From Gryganskiella cystojenkinii (lineage: Eukaryota > Mortierellomycota > Mortierellomycetes > Mortierellales > Mortierellaceae), in assembly GCA_015852425.1 (NCBI GenBank), contig JAAAIG010000123.1:1-61699 (forward strand): a stretch of 61,699 nt of DNA, read 5' to 3'. This document shows positions 12,801 through 26,474 of the stretch, one piece after another. The translations under genes and the position numbers were made by a program. Under the pieces are notes generated by a model. The model was not told the origin of the DNA, searched no databases, and saw only the letters and a program-made list of their open reading frames with translations. How positions within the stretch are numbered: the first letter of the stretch is position 1; each line of letters begins with the position of its first letter.

Positions 12801-13479
12801 GTGTTACTCTGGGGAGCGGTCAAAGGTTGGAAATCCTCATCACGGTAGTGGAACTCCTTGGGCTCGCTATCCCTGTTCGATCCCTTGTTGTGTCCACGGT
12901 TGGGACCAAACTCAATCTCGGTTGAGGAGGAACTGCGTCCACCGCCCATGGAGCTGAAGATGGTCAACGAGGGCCTGTCCAAACCAACCTTGACTTGGTG
13001 CTCGAGGTTCTGGTTCAAATGGTTGATGGGCTCTTCCTCCTTGCGGCCGGCAGTGATCTCCTGGACGACGACCCTGTCTGTGTTGAAAATAAAAAAATTA
13101 ATTTGATCTGTCAGTGCAATGAAAGTCACACCTTCATAAATCGGATCAAGGAGGGGGAAAAAAAAAAAAAGCTTAAAAATGGTGGCAAAAAAATTTTGTT
13201 TTTCAATGATTTTTTTTTACCCAAGGGAAGAGTGAATCCTTTCTGGTCAGCGATGGCGACCTTGTTGGTACCGGGCTGGATCTTTTGACGGAGACCACCA
13301 GCCTCCTCGCCGGCGATCTTGAATTCATGGTTTTCGGGGCGCATAGCAGCGACTCTCATGGGGCGAGAAGCAGAACGTTCATGCTGATCCGATTGCATGT
13401 TCGAGTCCTCCTGATGCTGGCGAGAACGACCCGAAGACATTTTCTGGGCTTTTTGGGACTTGTTGCTGTTGTTGTTCAT
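6846..13479 (-). CDS. Very large low-complexity (disordered) protein with repeated LF motifs
   Basis: Five exons (13221-13479, 12792-13077, 12633-12701, 9452-12519, 6846-9226) join in phases 1, 2, 2, 1 to 2,020 aa. I do not recognise the family. The N-terminal 190 residues are the most sequence-like part (NHEFKIAGEEAGGLRQKIQP, DRVVVQEITAGRK, TEIEFGPNRG). The rest is rich in Ala, His, Pro, Thr and Gln. Short motifs recur: HARDISPELNLGTLF, HARDISPEYNLGTLF, TPEMNLGALF, MRLNELF, LDLSLFPEEQPNYPRG, VPLGLFPEEESDYPRG. Later come three tandem KPTLxLHEQDVHKP units, APIQAH/APMQAH hexapeptides and KSTTTTTTTT tracts. The C-terminus has IWVKKVYTTQEFYDSDDEDD. No signal peptide or membrane segment is seen, so an intracellular scaffold or assemblage protein with short linear docking motifs is the plausible reading. 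Splice borders are clean and the frame is open throughout. Confidence 0.8.
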
Positions 13480-14159
13480 AATCGTAAGACAATGAGCTGA
13501 GAGTGGGTTTGTTTTTGTGTTGATTGTTGTCGATGTCGATATCGTTTGGTTATCTGATCGCGGTCCCGTATAATTATTTACAGAGGATGAGTGGGGAGAG
13601 AGATTAATAGATATGTACAAAAGCGGGCCTATTTACAAGTGGGGGATGACGATGATTGCTAGGAGGGACGATGCAGCATGCGGAAGTACTATGATATGTA
13701 TGTGCGTGTGGTTTTTGTCAAAGATGGAGGGCGATGAAGGTGGCGTGAGCGTGTGAAAAGAGAACAAGGAAAAGGTGAAGAGTCGAAAACAAAGTGAGAT
13801 CGACGAAGGATATCGATGGCATTGAAACATCTCAGACACACATATTTTTTTTTTCGCTTTGCACCCCACACGATTGGACCTTTGGTGTCTGGGAGACGCG
13901 ATATTTTATCTTATTCGGTGATCTATGTGACCAACATAGTGGCTTACCCCAAGGTCAATAAATAATGAAATCTAAGCCTCTATCCGTATCCTTTAAGAGA
14001 GTGTGACTGTTTCCAAAAAGGCTGATCTCTCTCAGGGACCGAGATGTCCCTGTGGCAGTCCATTTCATTTCGTTTCATTTCTTTTTAATCGTAATCACTT
14101 TTCATTCCTTCCAGGGAGAAAACGACTGACTCGACTCACCCCATCCATTCTCTTCTCTA
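13480..14159. other. Divergent promoter region between the disordered-protein gene and ISM1
   Basis: About 680 bp with no coding character, lying between two start codons that point away from each other (13479 minus, 14160 plus). A (C/T)-rich stretch precedes the ISM1 start. Any regulatory elements would be shared or back to back. Confidence 0.6.
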
Positions 14160-17806
<3,647 letters not shown>

Positions 17807-19116
17807 GGAGGGGAGAGGAAACGAGCTCATAGATTTACTAGAAAAGAACCTCATTTTGCATATTTACCATAGAAAAATTGATTTAAAAAAAATAGTTGTT
17901 ACCACCATTGCATTACAGGGTATTGTTATTTCTGTCCTTTTTTTTATGAGTCCGTGATTGATGAAAGTGCAGGAGGGGCGTTTTTGTGCAAAGGATGGCA
18001 AGAAGTAAATTCGATTGGTACAAGAACGCACTCTGGAATCATTCCAAGGAACTCGCTTGTGATCTGAGTGTCTGTTATTGTACATGGAATGCGAAAATGG
18101 TGGCTCTAAGGACCTGGCCGTTCCCGAGAGTTGTTTGTCCGAGCTCACAATAACGCCAACTTGGCCAAAGCCAGCATTAACCTGGCCGCAATGACTGTGA
18201 ACGAGCGCAATGGTCTCGACTTTGAATGTCGGATGGCGGTAGCCTCAAGAGGTTATGCCATCGAGAAGTAACGTGTCGCGATCATGCAAGAGGAAGGCCA
18301 GGGTTTAGGTGTGGGTGAACACGAAGGGAGCACTTGGTCTGGGTCTTGAGAGATGCCAAGACTGGGATACTCCTTGGATCATCTCGTAAACTGTTACAAG
18401 GACTGAATTTGGTACGGCCAAAGGCGCAGAGGAGGCGACATCTTGGGATATACAGGCAGTACAAAGGACAAGTCGTGGGCATAAACTTTGAGCAGACCTT
18501 TTCCTTCCTTTCTCGCCTTCAAAAGTTCACCCTGGTCATCTACAAGGAATAATGTCTAGTTTACTAAATAAATAAAAAATCTCTTAAAGAGATCGATTGT
18601 GAGAGTTCTTGCAGCCTAGTTTCGTTTTCTATTGCCCATTACCATTTGACGTGAAGGGAAGGATAAGAAGGAGCAAGAAAAAGAATGAAGAAACAAATGA
18701 CAGGGTCGATCAGGCAAGACGAGAGAAACAGGAACACAAAAACATTCCTGGCAGCAATAATGTAACACAACTGCCTAGACAGGGAAGGCGGAAGGGCGGA
18801 AGGCCATGTCAGAAAAAAAGAGAACGAGAGAGAGGGCAAGGGCAAGGGCGAAGGAGAGATCGTTTTTGTGACCACTGGTCCAGAAAAAAAAAAAAAAAAA
18901 AGTCGAAACGAGCTCCCAACCGTTTGTTCAAAATTTATATTAGCTTCACCGCCCTGTACCTGAATATGCAATGGAAATCGTTCGGTCCAACAAGAGCAAT
19001 AAAAGAGGAAGACTCTGGGTGGAACAATCATCTTGTCTCTTTGCCCGTTTCCTTTTTTTCCTGTTTTTCTGTTCTCTCTTTCTACTTTTCCTTTCGTCAC
19101 ACACCTACTTGGACGA
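17807..19116. other. Long intergenic stretch with a possible unrecognised gene remnant
   Basis: The first 200 bp are the ISM1 3' flank. At 18140-18272 the plus strand reads LFVRAHNNANLAKASINLAA, MTVNERNGLDFECR and MAVASRGYAIEK, then a stop. This looks protein-like but has no start or continuation in the same frame, and I do not recognise it, so a decayed gene fragment is the best guess. From 18600 to 19110 the DNA is purine-rich, then poly-A and pyrimidine-rich, the leader of the wall-protein gene that starts at 19117. Confidence 0.35.
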
Positions 19117-20417
19117 ATGCGTTTCTTCATCCTTGCCGCTGCGGCTACCGTGCTCAGTGCCGTCGCCGCCCAGCAGGCCTATGTATGACTCTCTCTCTCT
19201 CTCTCTCTCATCCACCCCTTTTCGCCTCCCTCGCCACTCTCTGCTAACGTTCTCATCACTCCTTACCTATTAACGGAATTATTAGATCACTAGCCCCATC
19301 TCCTCCACTTTCTGGAAAGCCGGATCAACTGTCACCGCCACCTGGCAGTTGAACGCAACTGCCTCCGGTTCCGCCGCTCCTTTGGATCTCTTCCTCTTCC
19401 ACGGTGACCCGCAGCACATGGCTCAAGTCCAGATGATTGGTACCTCCGTCGCTGGCTCTTCTAGCTTCAAGTTAACTGTGCCCACTGCCTTGTTTTCGGA
19501 TTGGTACGCTCTCCGTGTTGGTGATTCTTGGTCCACATACTTCATCATCATGGGAACTGGTAAAACGTGAAGAACAAAAAATCCAGAGACAAGAAGAAGA
19601 AGAGAAAGAATGATGCGAAGTCGAAGGATAAAGAGCATCCTCGTACTTACAAAAGAACACACCCTCGCACATCTGCATCGTTGTTTCCGCGCTAGGCCCT
19701 ATTCCTACCGGCGGTCCCCCTACCGTTATCGTCCCCACCACCACTGCCGCCGCTACCCCTCTGTCGTCCACAGCTCCCCTTCCAACGAGATCGACCACAA
19801 CTTCAAGTTTGCCAACGGTCAAGACCGACGATGGAAGTGATGGATCCATATCGAAAGGGGCAGTGGTCGGGATTGTTGTTGGAGTCTTGGTGGTCTTAGC
19901 AGTGGCCGTGTGCATTTTATGGAAGAAGCGAAGAAGTAGGCGATTATCGTCTGGAGGAGGAGAGATTGCAATGGTCGCGGAAGTACCTGGGCCGAATTTG
20001 GAGCATAAAGGAGGCACGAACATGAATTATGAGGCGAACTTTATCATGGAACAAAAAGAAGGAAACAATGTCTTGGTCTCTCCGCTGCCACTGCCACTGC
20101 CACTGCAACAGCAACAATCGTTCCTTGATTTTCAAAGAAAAGAGAAGGAACAGCAACAGCGCAAATTACAAGAGGAGAATGAGATCCAACAGCAGATCCA
20201 ACAGTTGCAAATTAAGCTAGAACACTCTCGAAGACAACAGCAACAGCAGTCAGGAGAGTCGTCATCGCAATTGATGGAACCCTATACGCCCTCACCTTTC
20301 AAGCCTCCAGTGGCTCATGATCCGAATAGCAGCCAGAGACAGCTCCGTCAGGACATCCAGCTCTCGAACCATCCTAGACCGAATGTGGTCACTGTGGCTG
20401 CGTGGAGTAAACAATAA
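19117..20417 (+). CDS. Kre9/Knh1-like secreted domain with one membrane span
   Basis: Three exons (19117-19182, 19286-19559, 19696-20417) join in phases 0 and 1 to 353 aa. Residues 1-19 are a signal peptide (MRFFILAAAATVLSAVAAQ). The first intron falls right after it, a common exon-shuffling arrangement for fungal secreted proteins. Residues 23-113 form the Kre9/Knh1 N-terminal beta-sandwich: ITSPISSTFWKAGSTVTATW at the start, then LFLFHG, FKLTVPTALFSDWYALRVG and STYFIIMG. A short Thr/Ser/Pro-rich stem leads to one membrane helix (GAVVGIVVGVLVVLAVAVCIL) followed by the stop-transfer WKKRRSRR. The cytoplasmic tail is rich in Gln with a predicted coiled coil (QQQIQQLQIKLEHSRRQQQQ). Family members act in cell-wall beta-glucan assembly or surface recognition; the long cytosolic tail suggests a sensor-like or scaffold role here, which is inference. 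Confidence 0.88.
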
Positions 20418-20839
20418 GCCCTCTCCTTGTGAATAGGAAGTTGGTCCTCATACGTTCAGCTGTGGCCTATTGGTACGTCTTTCATTAAGAGGCGCATACT
20501 TTCAACCTTCCACGTATTGTGTGACGGAACAAAGGTGAAGGAACAGGTTTAAGACAAGGCGGTATAATAGAACCAAGGATATGATTTTATTGATGACCGA
20601 GGAAATAGAAGAAAGGAGTGAAGGATCACGTTCAAAACCACCAGGCCGCTGCAGCAGACTGATTTGAGCTATGCACAAATGAAAGGAGTTGAGTTTGGTG
20701 AATAACGATTCTTTATTTCTCGCCACCAATTCATTTAAAGCGCCACCATCATCATCCATCATCGTCGTCATCCATCTCTTCACCCCACTCATCATTCCTC
20801 TCCGTGTTAACCCTTTGCTCAATCAATCAGAACCATGTC

Positions 20840-22573
20840 ATGGATAACCTGCTTCAAGGCCACCGTTCCAACCCGCGTACTCTCCTTGACCTGCCGCAAG
20901 AGATCTTGAGCCTAATTAGCTCTCATATAACCGGACATGATGCCGCCATATGCATTCGAGTCTGCAAGCACTGGCATGCACAATTCATCGACTACGTTTT
21001 CCACACTGTCAGCATCGCTGGCCCTGCCGACTTTCGTCGGTTCAGGGACATTTACAGCTCAAATAACAGCGACGACGGTGCAGTCCATACGAGCATGATA
21101 CCTCTGGTGAGGAACTTGCACAGGGTCAGGGTTCTCAGGATCACATACGTCGGTACATACGACATGCTTTTCAAAGCTTTTCTGAAAGAGAATATTCCCA
21201 CTCTTACCAAGGACACCAATGACACTGGTCTCCAAGACCTTTGCCTGGAGTACAACGACGACGCAGTTCTGGAAGACCTTTGTTTAGAAGATCTGACCAT
21301 CCTATTCCAAGACGATCCAAAGGATCCAGTGGCTGTCCAAGCCTGGCAACCACCCTCGCAACCATCGGGAAAACCCATTGATGTTCGACCCCTTCTCCGC
21401 ATCTTCAGACGGTCTAAACATCTAAAAACTCTGACCATTGGATCAAAGCCTTTTGAAAGTCGCGGACAACTTGTCGACCAGGCGCGACTCTTGGCCGGTT
21501 TACCATCCAGTATCGAGAAGTTGACCATCCGTGACTGGCCCAACCGAAGGAAATCTCCCATTGACCAGGGCACTATCGACGCCATGCTAGACGTCCTATC
21601 CAACACACCGGAAACAATGGCAAAGCTTAACAACCTGAAAACACTTTCTCTCTTCAGCTGCGCTGTTGACGGCCGTGTACTCTCGGCCCTGGCGGAGCAG
21701 CGTTGTCCGGCTTTGGATGAACTGGATTATAATGGATTTGCAAGATCATGGGACCTTTCAGAACTCTTGTTGTTGATCTCCAAGGGTAGTTCCAAGGGTT
21801 GGAAAACCTTGGGATTCAAGTATTGCTGCTTTCAACTTGACGAAGCGATCCTAGAGCATGCAGCGACTTTGGAAAATATCCGAATCGACGGCCCACATTT
21901 CTCGAGTTCTTTTATTCAGCGGCTTTTATGTTCAGCACCCAGACTAAAGCGATTTGATGTCATTCCCAAAGAACATCATCACGAACCGCCAACACTGTTG
22001 GCCAATGATGTCATCTCGTCTGATTTTGGAGCATGGGTCTGTCTCAATCTCGAGTCATTCAAGTGCCCCATTGGCGGTGTCCCTCGACCTGATCTTGGGA
22101 CCACGACTACGGGCGAGCACTTGACAGGCGATGGTCGAGATCGGTACACGATGCAGCGGAGTCGACACATTCAGTACCAAGTCCTGTCTCAACTCGGAAA
22201 GTTGACGAAACTTCGAGAGATCACTTTGGGTCAGGATAACATCAATCCAGGAGAGGCATCTGAGGAAGACCCTGAACCAAGTGATGACGAGGACATGGGT
22301 CGGCAGTATGATTGTTTGATGATGACCTTGGAGGCAGGGCTGGGTCAGCTAAAGGACCTCAAGCAGCTGAGGAGGATATGTCTCGAAAAGATGAGCCACT
22401 GTCAGGGACCTCAGGAGGAACAGTGGATGAAGGAGAATTGGCCAGATTATGGAAAAGAGAGCCGAGATGGGTTTTGGTCTGAAAGAGGACATGGGGTGAT
22501 GGAAGGACCCAGGTTGGACAGATCCAAGGTTATGGTCGCGAGTCATGGTCCAAACCGGTTTGACTGGTGGTGA
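20840..22573 (+). CDS. F-box protein with leucine-rich repeats
   Basis: Single exon of 577 aa. The start is the first ATG of the frame; an earlier in-frame GTG is ignored. Residues about 10-55 are an F-box (TLLDLPQEILSLISSHI, then CIRVCKHWHAQFIDYVFHTV), which would bind Skp1 in an SCF ubiquitin ligase. The rest is an irregular series of leucine-rich units (SKHLKTLTIGS, LPSSIEKLTIRDWPNRRKS, LNNLKTLSLFSCAV, CPALDELDYNGFA) that would present the substrate. An acidic stretch (EEDPEPSDDEDMG) lies near residue 480. The gene stands alone, and substrate identity cannot be read from sequence. Early-diverging fungi carry large, variable sets of such proteins. Confidence 0.9.
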   Translation: MDNLLQGHRSNPRTLLDLPQEILSLISSHITGHDAAICIRVCKHWHAQFIDYVFHTVSIAGPADFRRFRDIYSSNNSDDGAVHTSMIPLVRNLHRVRVLRITYVGTYDMLFKAFLKENIPTLTKDTNDTGLQDLCLEYNDDAVLEDLCLEDLTILFQDDPKDPVAVQAWQPPSQPSGKPIDVRPLLRIFRRSKHLKTLTIGSKPFESRGQLVDQARLLAGLPSSIEKLTIRDWPNRRKSPIDQGTIDAMLDVLSNTPETMAKLNNLKTLSLFSCAVDGRVLSALAEQRCPALDELDYNGFARSWDLSELLLLISKGSSKGWKTLGFKYCCFQLDEAILEHAATLENIRIDGPHFSSSFIQRLLCSAPRLKRFDVIPKEHHHEPPTLLANDVISSDFGAWVCLNLESFKCPIGGVPRPDLGTTTTGEHLTGDGRDRYTMQRSRHIQYQVLSQLGKLTKLREITLGQDNINPGEASEEDPEPSDDEDMGRQYDCLMMTLEAGLGQLKDLKQLRRICLEKMSHCQGPQEEQWMKENWPDYGKESRDGFWSERGHGVMEGPRLDRSKVMVASHGPNRFDWW

Positions 22574-22911
22574 ATGGAGCACCCTGTTTGTTGAACACCG
22601 GAATAAACGAACAAAGGATTGCTCTTGCGCGTCGAAGGTCGACGCGGCAGAGCGTCATGTGACAAACGGTTTATGGGTTGTTGAAGGGATCAAAGGGGGG
22701 ACTGTTTACTGTTCTAAATTCAGCGAGATACACGATCCTATTCAGATTCGGCGTTTGGGACTTTCGATGGTTGATTGTTTTGTTGTTCGGCGGACGTTGT
22801 AGATAGATCGATATAGGGGCTCTGGAGTGTTAAGCGGTCTGGGTTTGTTTTTGTAGAATGAAGTGTAATCGTTAGTCTTCTTTGCTGTTTTTCTAAAATT
22901 TCTCTCTCGCG
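22574..22911. other. Intergenic: 3' flank of the F-box gene
   Basis: No coding signal on either strand. AT-rich and T-run-containing sequence after the F-box stop, before alignable remains of the P-loop pseudogene on the other strand. Confidence 0.5.
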
Positions 22912-23657
22912 TTACTTGTAGGAACAGATATCCAAACGACGTAGGGAGAGACGATTTTGTAGAAACGAAGTTGAAATGGGAAAGATAATCACGCTCGGTC
23001 TCCCACTCGGGTCACCCCTGAGTTGGGAACCGTTCCCTCCTTCAGATACTCGAGAAGCAGAGCTTGCGTTGTTCAAGAGAATATCAGGTCTTGTGCAACT
23101 CAGAACGACTCGACGGGGTGGTAGTCCTGCCCCGGCCAGGAGAACGACTGTTATTTGCAACTTGATTTGTGTCAAACAATTCAGCAACTGGACTGAGGTT
23201 GTCTGATCCAAAGTCGTTCTTTGAGGCGTTAAAACAGAATCCCCGTTGAAGACAGAGCATCTCGATCATTGAGCGAGTGTTCCCGCAACCGCTCACTAGA
23301 GACACAAAAATAGGTTAATTCATACAATCATTGAAATGGGGGGGAATATAACGAATCTTATACACGGAGCATTGCAGGGATGAACAAAACTCCAAATACA
23401 GGAAGATCTTGCGCCCGCATCCCTTCAAGCACGCTCAAGAGAATGTTTGATCGAAAGCGGTCAGGAACAGGGTCGCCAGTGCTTGACGGAGGGTCTGGAA
23501 GGTCCAGAAAAAGCGACCATGGTCCTGCATCTTGGGTATCGACGACACCCCGCCGTAGAACTTTGGGCAGTCTCCTCAGACCAGAGGTAGTAGCGGGTAG
23601 CGTTCTTTCACCCCGCATGTACGAGTCCAGAAAGAGAGAAGCACATATAAAGTCCAC
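22912..23657 (-). pseudogene. Relic of a P-loop NTPase of the CRN/RHS-type family
   Basis: Reading minus from 23657, one frame gives FRSNILLSVLEGMRAQDLPV and FGVLFIPAML. A likely intron (GTGTAT...CTCTAG) follows, then LSGCGNTRSMIEMLCLQ, FCFNASKNDFGSDNLS. The order, an exposed helical segment, a short strand, a P-loop and then FCFNA-DFGSD, is that of NTPase domains that precede nuclease-like C-termini in fungal effector families. The P-loop reads GCGNTRS, with asparagine in place of the invariant lysine. Past GSDNLS the frame degrades and no nuclease domain follows. The 5' end is interrupted exactly where an inverted-repeat element (from 23660) begins, so insertion probably removed or displaced the N-terminus. 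Confidence 0.5.
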
Positions 23658-23659
23658 TG

Positions 23660-23830
23660 GAGACCGAACAAAAGTTTCGTAATCCCGTCCTTGTTAGGTA
23701 ATCGATTTGGACAGGGAGTAGAAACGTCAATTTTCTTGCCCCCATAAACCAGGTGATAAAACCGAAAACGATGCATTCTATTCGATTCAATCCGCAGTGT
23801 TATGGGCTTACGAAACTTGTGTTCGGCGTC
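23660..23830. mobile_element. MITE-like element 1 (terminal inverted repeats)
   Basis: The left end reads GAGACCGAACAAAAGTTTCG and the right end, reverse-complemented, begins AGACGCCGAACACAAGTTTC. The internal part next to the left end (through 23742) is the reverse complement of the internal part of element 2 (83 bp, about 93% identity by eye). No transposase is encoded. No target duplication was clear. It abuts the P-loop relic. Confidence 0.65.
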
Positions 23831-23866
23831 TATCATTAATGTGAAAGTTGAAAGACAAACAAAGTA

Positions 23867-23997
23867 GAGACTTGACAGAAGTTTCGTAATCCCATGTAAT
23901 ATCAGTGCTTTGTGAGGGCAAGAAAATTGACGTTTCTACTCCCGGTCCAAATCGATTTCCAAACAAGGACGGGCTTACGAAACTTTTGTTCGGTCTC
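23867..23997. mobile_element. MITE-like element 2, inverted relative to element 1
   Basis: Left end GAGACTTGACAGAAGTTTCG; right end, reverse-complemented, GAGACCGAACAAAAGTTTCG. The right 85 bp (23913-23997) mirror the left 83 bp of element 1, so the pair forms a large stem with about 170 bp of loop. The two elements are separated by 36 bp. Confidence 0.65.
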
Positions 23998-24230
23998 TAG
24001 CTCCATCGACTTTGTAAACACTTTTTCGTTTTTCATTTTCAGTCAACCTATGGCGCGCTCTAAAAATCAAGGTCAATCACTAGTTAGACTGAACGGAGGC
24101 GAAATAACTCCCGGTCCTTATAAGTTGAAAGCTGTTTCGATGACACTAAAGATTACATCATCAAGTATTCTGCGGCGCGAAGTGGAAAATAGACACTTCC
24201 AGAAAAAGTATCCACAGCGCAGGCCAAAAT

Positions 24231-24440
24231 ATACCAGGGGCATGGGACTGTGCATGGGCGTTGGTAGTGAAAGAAGCGAATGTATGCACAACACCTGCAA
24301 AAAATACCAGGGGTATGGGACCGTGCATGGGCGTTGGTAGTGAAAGAAGCGAATGTATGCACAGCACCTGCAAAAATACCAGGGGTATGGGACTGGCGTA
24401 TGTAGTGAAAGAAGCAAATGTATGCACAGCGCATGGAAGA
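24231..24440. repeat. Three-copy 72-73 bp tandem repeat
   Basis: Units begin with ATACCAGGGG at 24231, 24304 and 24376 and contain GTGAAAGAAGCGAATGTATG. The third unit is shortened. The open frames across it on both strands (for example CMHSTCKNTRGMG repeats) are by-products of the repeat and are not annotated as genes. Confidence 0.85.
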
Positions 24441-24644
24441 AAGTGATCGAAGCACTCACTATTCAAAATCTAAGTATGATTCCAAGTCAATGTGGTTTGT
24501 TGCACAATGTGATTCCTGCAAAAACGGCTTCAACACAACGATGGCGACAATGGTGGATTGCTTTTCATTGTGCAATTGACCCGTCAGTCAATCTTTGGCG
24601 CATTGTTCAAGGTGCTCCTGGGCACGTTTTATAATCTCAAACTG

Positions 24645-24653
24645 TATAAAAGG
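24645..24653 (+). promoter_or_regulatory. TATA box of the 97-aa gene
   Basis: TATAAAAGG lies 74 bp upstream of a leader-intron donor (GTAAGC at 24727) and about 200 bp upstream of the ATG at 24847. Such a sharp TATA element suggests strong or inducible expression. Confidence 0.6.
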
Positions 24654-24846
24654 GCCTGCCGGTTCTCGAACAAAAGAGTAACATCAACTCCACCCCATTC
24701 ATTCCCTCCTCCACTTATAGTCCAAAGTAAGCAAGTCATTTTTGTTTCTTCTTGTCTTTGAATATAGCATTTGATCATGGAGAAAGCAAAAAGTACTAAT
24801 CAAGCTACCTCTTCTATTTCACTGCTGATTCAATAGCGCCACCACT

Positions 24847-25140
24847 ATGGTTCACAAAATTCTGGTCCCGAACCCCTCCTCCCTTTCCAGTACTTGGAGA
24901 CAACCTGCCGGAAGTGCAGACTGGATTAATCAATTCACCGGTGCAAACGCCACCCACACATATCTAGTTAGGATGACAACTGTGGGAACCTACAAGATGG
25001 GGCAGGGTGATTGTCAGTCTTGGTTCGAGTATGCTATATCTACCCGTGGCACCACCTCCTGGGCTGACTCGGAGATGACCTTGGATAACTCCTACAACAT
25101 CGTTTTTATCACTGTGAGCCGAATCGATCTGGGAGCTTGA
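24847..25140 (+). CDS. Small protein of unknown family (97 aa)
   Basis: An intact 97-aa frame, MVHKILVPNPSSLSS at the start and NIVFITVSRIDLGA at the end, sits between repeats and pseudogenes. The support for a real gene is a TATA box (24645), a leader intron with canonical borders (24727-24836, GTAAGC...AATAG) and a clean CACCACTATGG start context. No signal peptide, membrane segment or cysteine cluster is present (one Cys). The alternation of Trp/Tyr/Thr-rich stretches (WADSEMTLDNSYNIVFITV) suggests a small beta-rich fold. I do not recognise it and give no function. Confidence 0.55.
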   Translation: MVHKILVPNPSSLSSTWRQPAGSADWINQFTGANATHTYLVRMTTVGTYKMGQGDCQSWFEYAISTRGTTSWADSEMTLDNSYNIVFITVSRIDLGA

Positions 25141-25764
25141 TTGCTACAAATTGGCTTTGTTGACACTGCTCTCTGAAGTGTCCATTTCATACAGTAACAG
25201 AATACCTCTCCTTTAAAACGGACAAGCTTACTTGAAAATTAAAACCCCTTAAAAAAACAATCACACGCTCATTGCAAGAGACTCCAGTCGCTAAAGAAAT
25301 ACGTAAGAACAATAGCCCAGATCCATAAATGCGCTCATTAGAGTTGTGCCGAGGAAAGATGCTAGTATAAGGAGGATTGGCTATATTGGGGGAAACAGAA
25401 TATGAAGACTAATATTGCAAGTTGAAGGACAGAAGAAGAAAGGGTGACGCCAGGTTCATATATTGGGGACAAGAGAGACAATGGTATTATGAACGGAACT
25501 GAGATCTGAAGGACGGAACAAGGTTGGGTCCTAGTGGGACTGAAACTAGAAATACAGGACTGAAGTAGGATAAGGACGGGTGCGAGCAGCCAGTCGGAGA
25601 CGAGACTATGACGTACGTGGACCAGACGAAGACGATACGAGGACAAGGCAAGGACAAGACAAACACAAGACAAGGACGAGACAAGGACAAGACGATTTCA
25701 GGCGATACAGTATTTAAAAAAAAAAGAGTAGTAAACAGTGTCTCTTACCATTTTACACAAGACT
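25141..25764. other. Intergenic with low-complexity GACAAG-type repeats
   Basis: No gene recognised. At about 25600-25695 imperfect repeats of ACAAGACAAGGACGAGACAA occur. The stretch separates the 97-aa gene from the nuclease-domain relics on the minus strand. Confidence 0.5.
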
Positions 25765-26258
25765 CTATGGTAACGCTTCCATCTTGAGGAACAAGCTTGC
25801 AACGATCATGCTGATGTAGATGTTCTCTGAGCATAAGGCACGAAAATCATTTGCATGTGTCTCGATTTTGGGTGCCGAGACTGTGCTGAGTCCGTCCTTC
25901 CAGTCCTCGTTAGAGAAGATTGACGAGCTTTGATGTAACTTGAACTGGACAAAGACAGGTACCACCCTTGACGCCAGTCCGAATGAAGAACACCATATCT
26001 GGCCCTGAGGGTTTGGACTTTGGGAAGAAAAATGGCGCGACCGCATTGCTGTTTCGAGATGATTGGTGGTTGACATACGCGTTCATAACCTTTTTCCAGC
26101 CAAATATTGTTGTGGGTCATGCCTTGCTTCAGTTCAGGCTCCTTCCAGCTGTCCCATGCCTGTGGAAGATCCTCTGTATTTCTTTTAATTCGCCGTGCTC
26201 TCGTTGCTACGTAACCTTTGGCGGGAAACTGAAGAGAGCACAAATTCGCCGCCCACAA
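25765..26258 (-). pseudogene. Relic: PD-(D/E)XK-like nuclease domain of CRN/RHS type, frameshifted
   Basis: Minus-strand fragments in three frames read in order: KVMNAYVNHQSSRNSNAVAP, then FFFPKSKPSGPDMVFFIRTG, then VPVFVQFKLHQSSSIF, then KIETHANDFRALCSENIYIS and MIVA. The SGPD strand followed by a VQFKL strand is a restriction-endonuclease-like core (acid, then Q-x-K). The same core appears in the neighbouring relic as SGPDIVFYIKI...SVQLKLRQ. At least three frame changes break this copy, so it is a pseudogene. It lies 3' of, and in the same orientation as, the larger relic at 26475-27860. Confidence 0.6.
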
Positions 26259-26474
26259 GGAAAAGACAGAGCCAACGTGGGGAAAGATGAACTGTAAAGT
26301 CGACTGGGATGGTCGGAATCAATTTCGAATCTTTTAATGATGTGTGCAGTCAGTACAACGAGTCCGCTAGTAATGGCAAGCTAAAGATAGGCATGGTGAA
26401 AACTGGTCAGTCGTCTCGCGGTAATGGATCTGTTGCAGATCTTGTCATGGTTACTTTTGAATTCTTTGTATGAT

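Noticed and set aside
24118..24466. Overlapping minus-strand frames with repeated His/Tyr/Cys motifs
   Set aside because: By-products of the 72-73 bp tandem repeat, open in all three frames.
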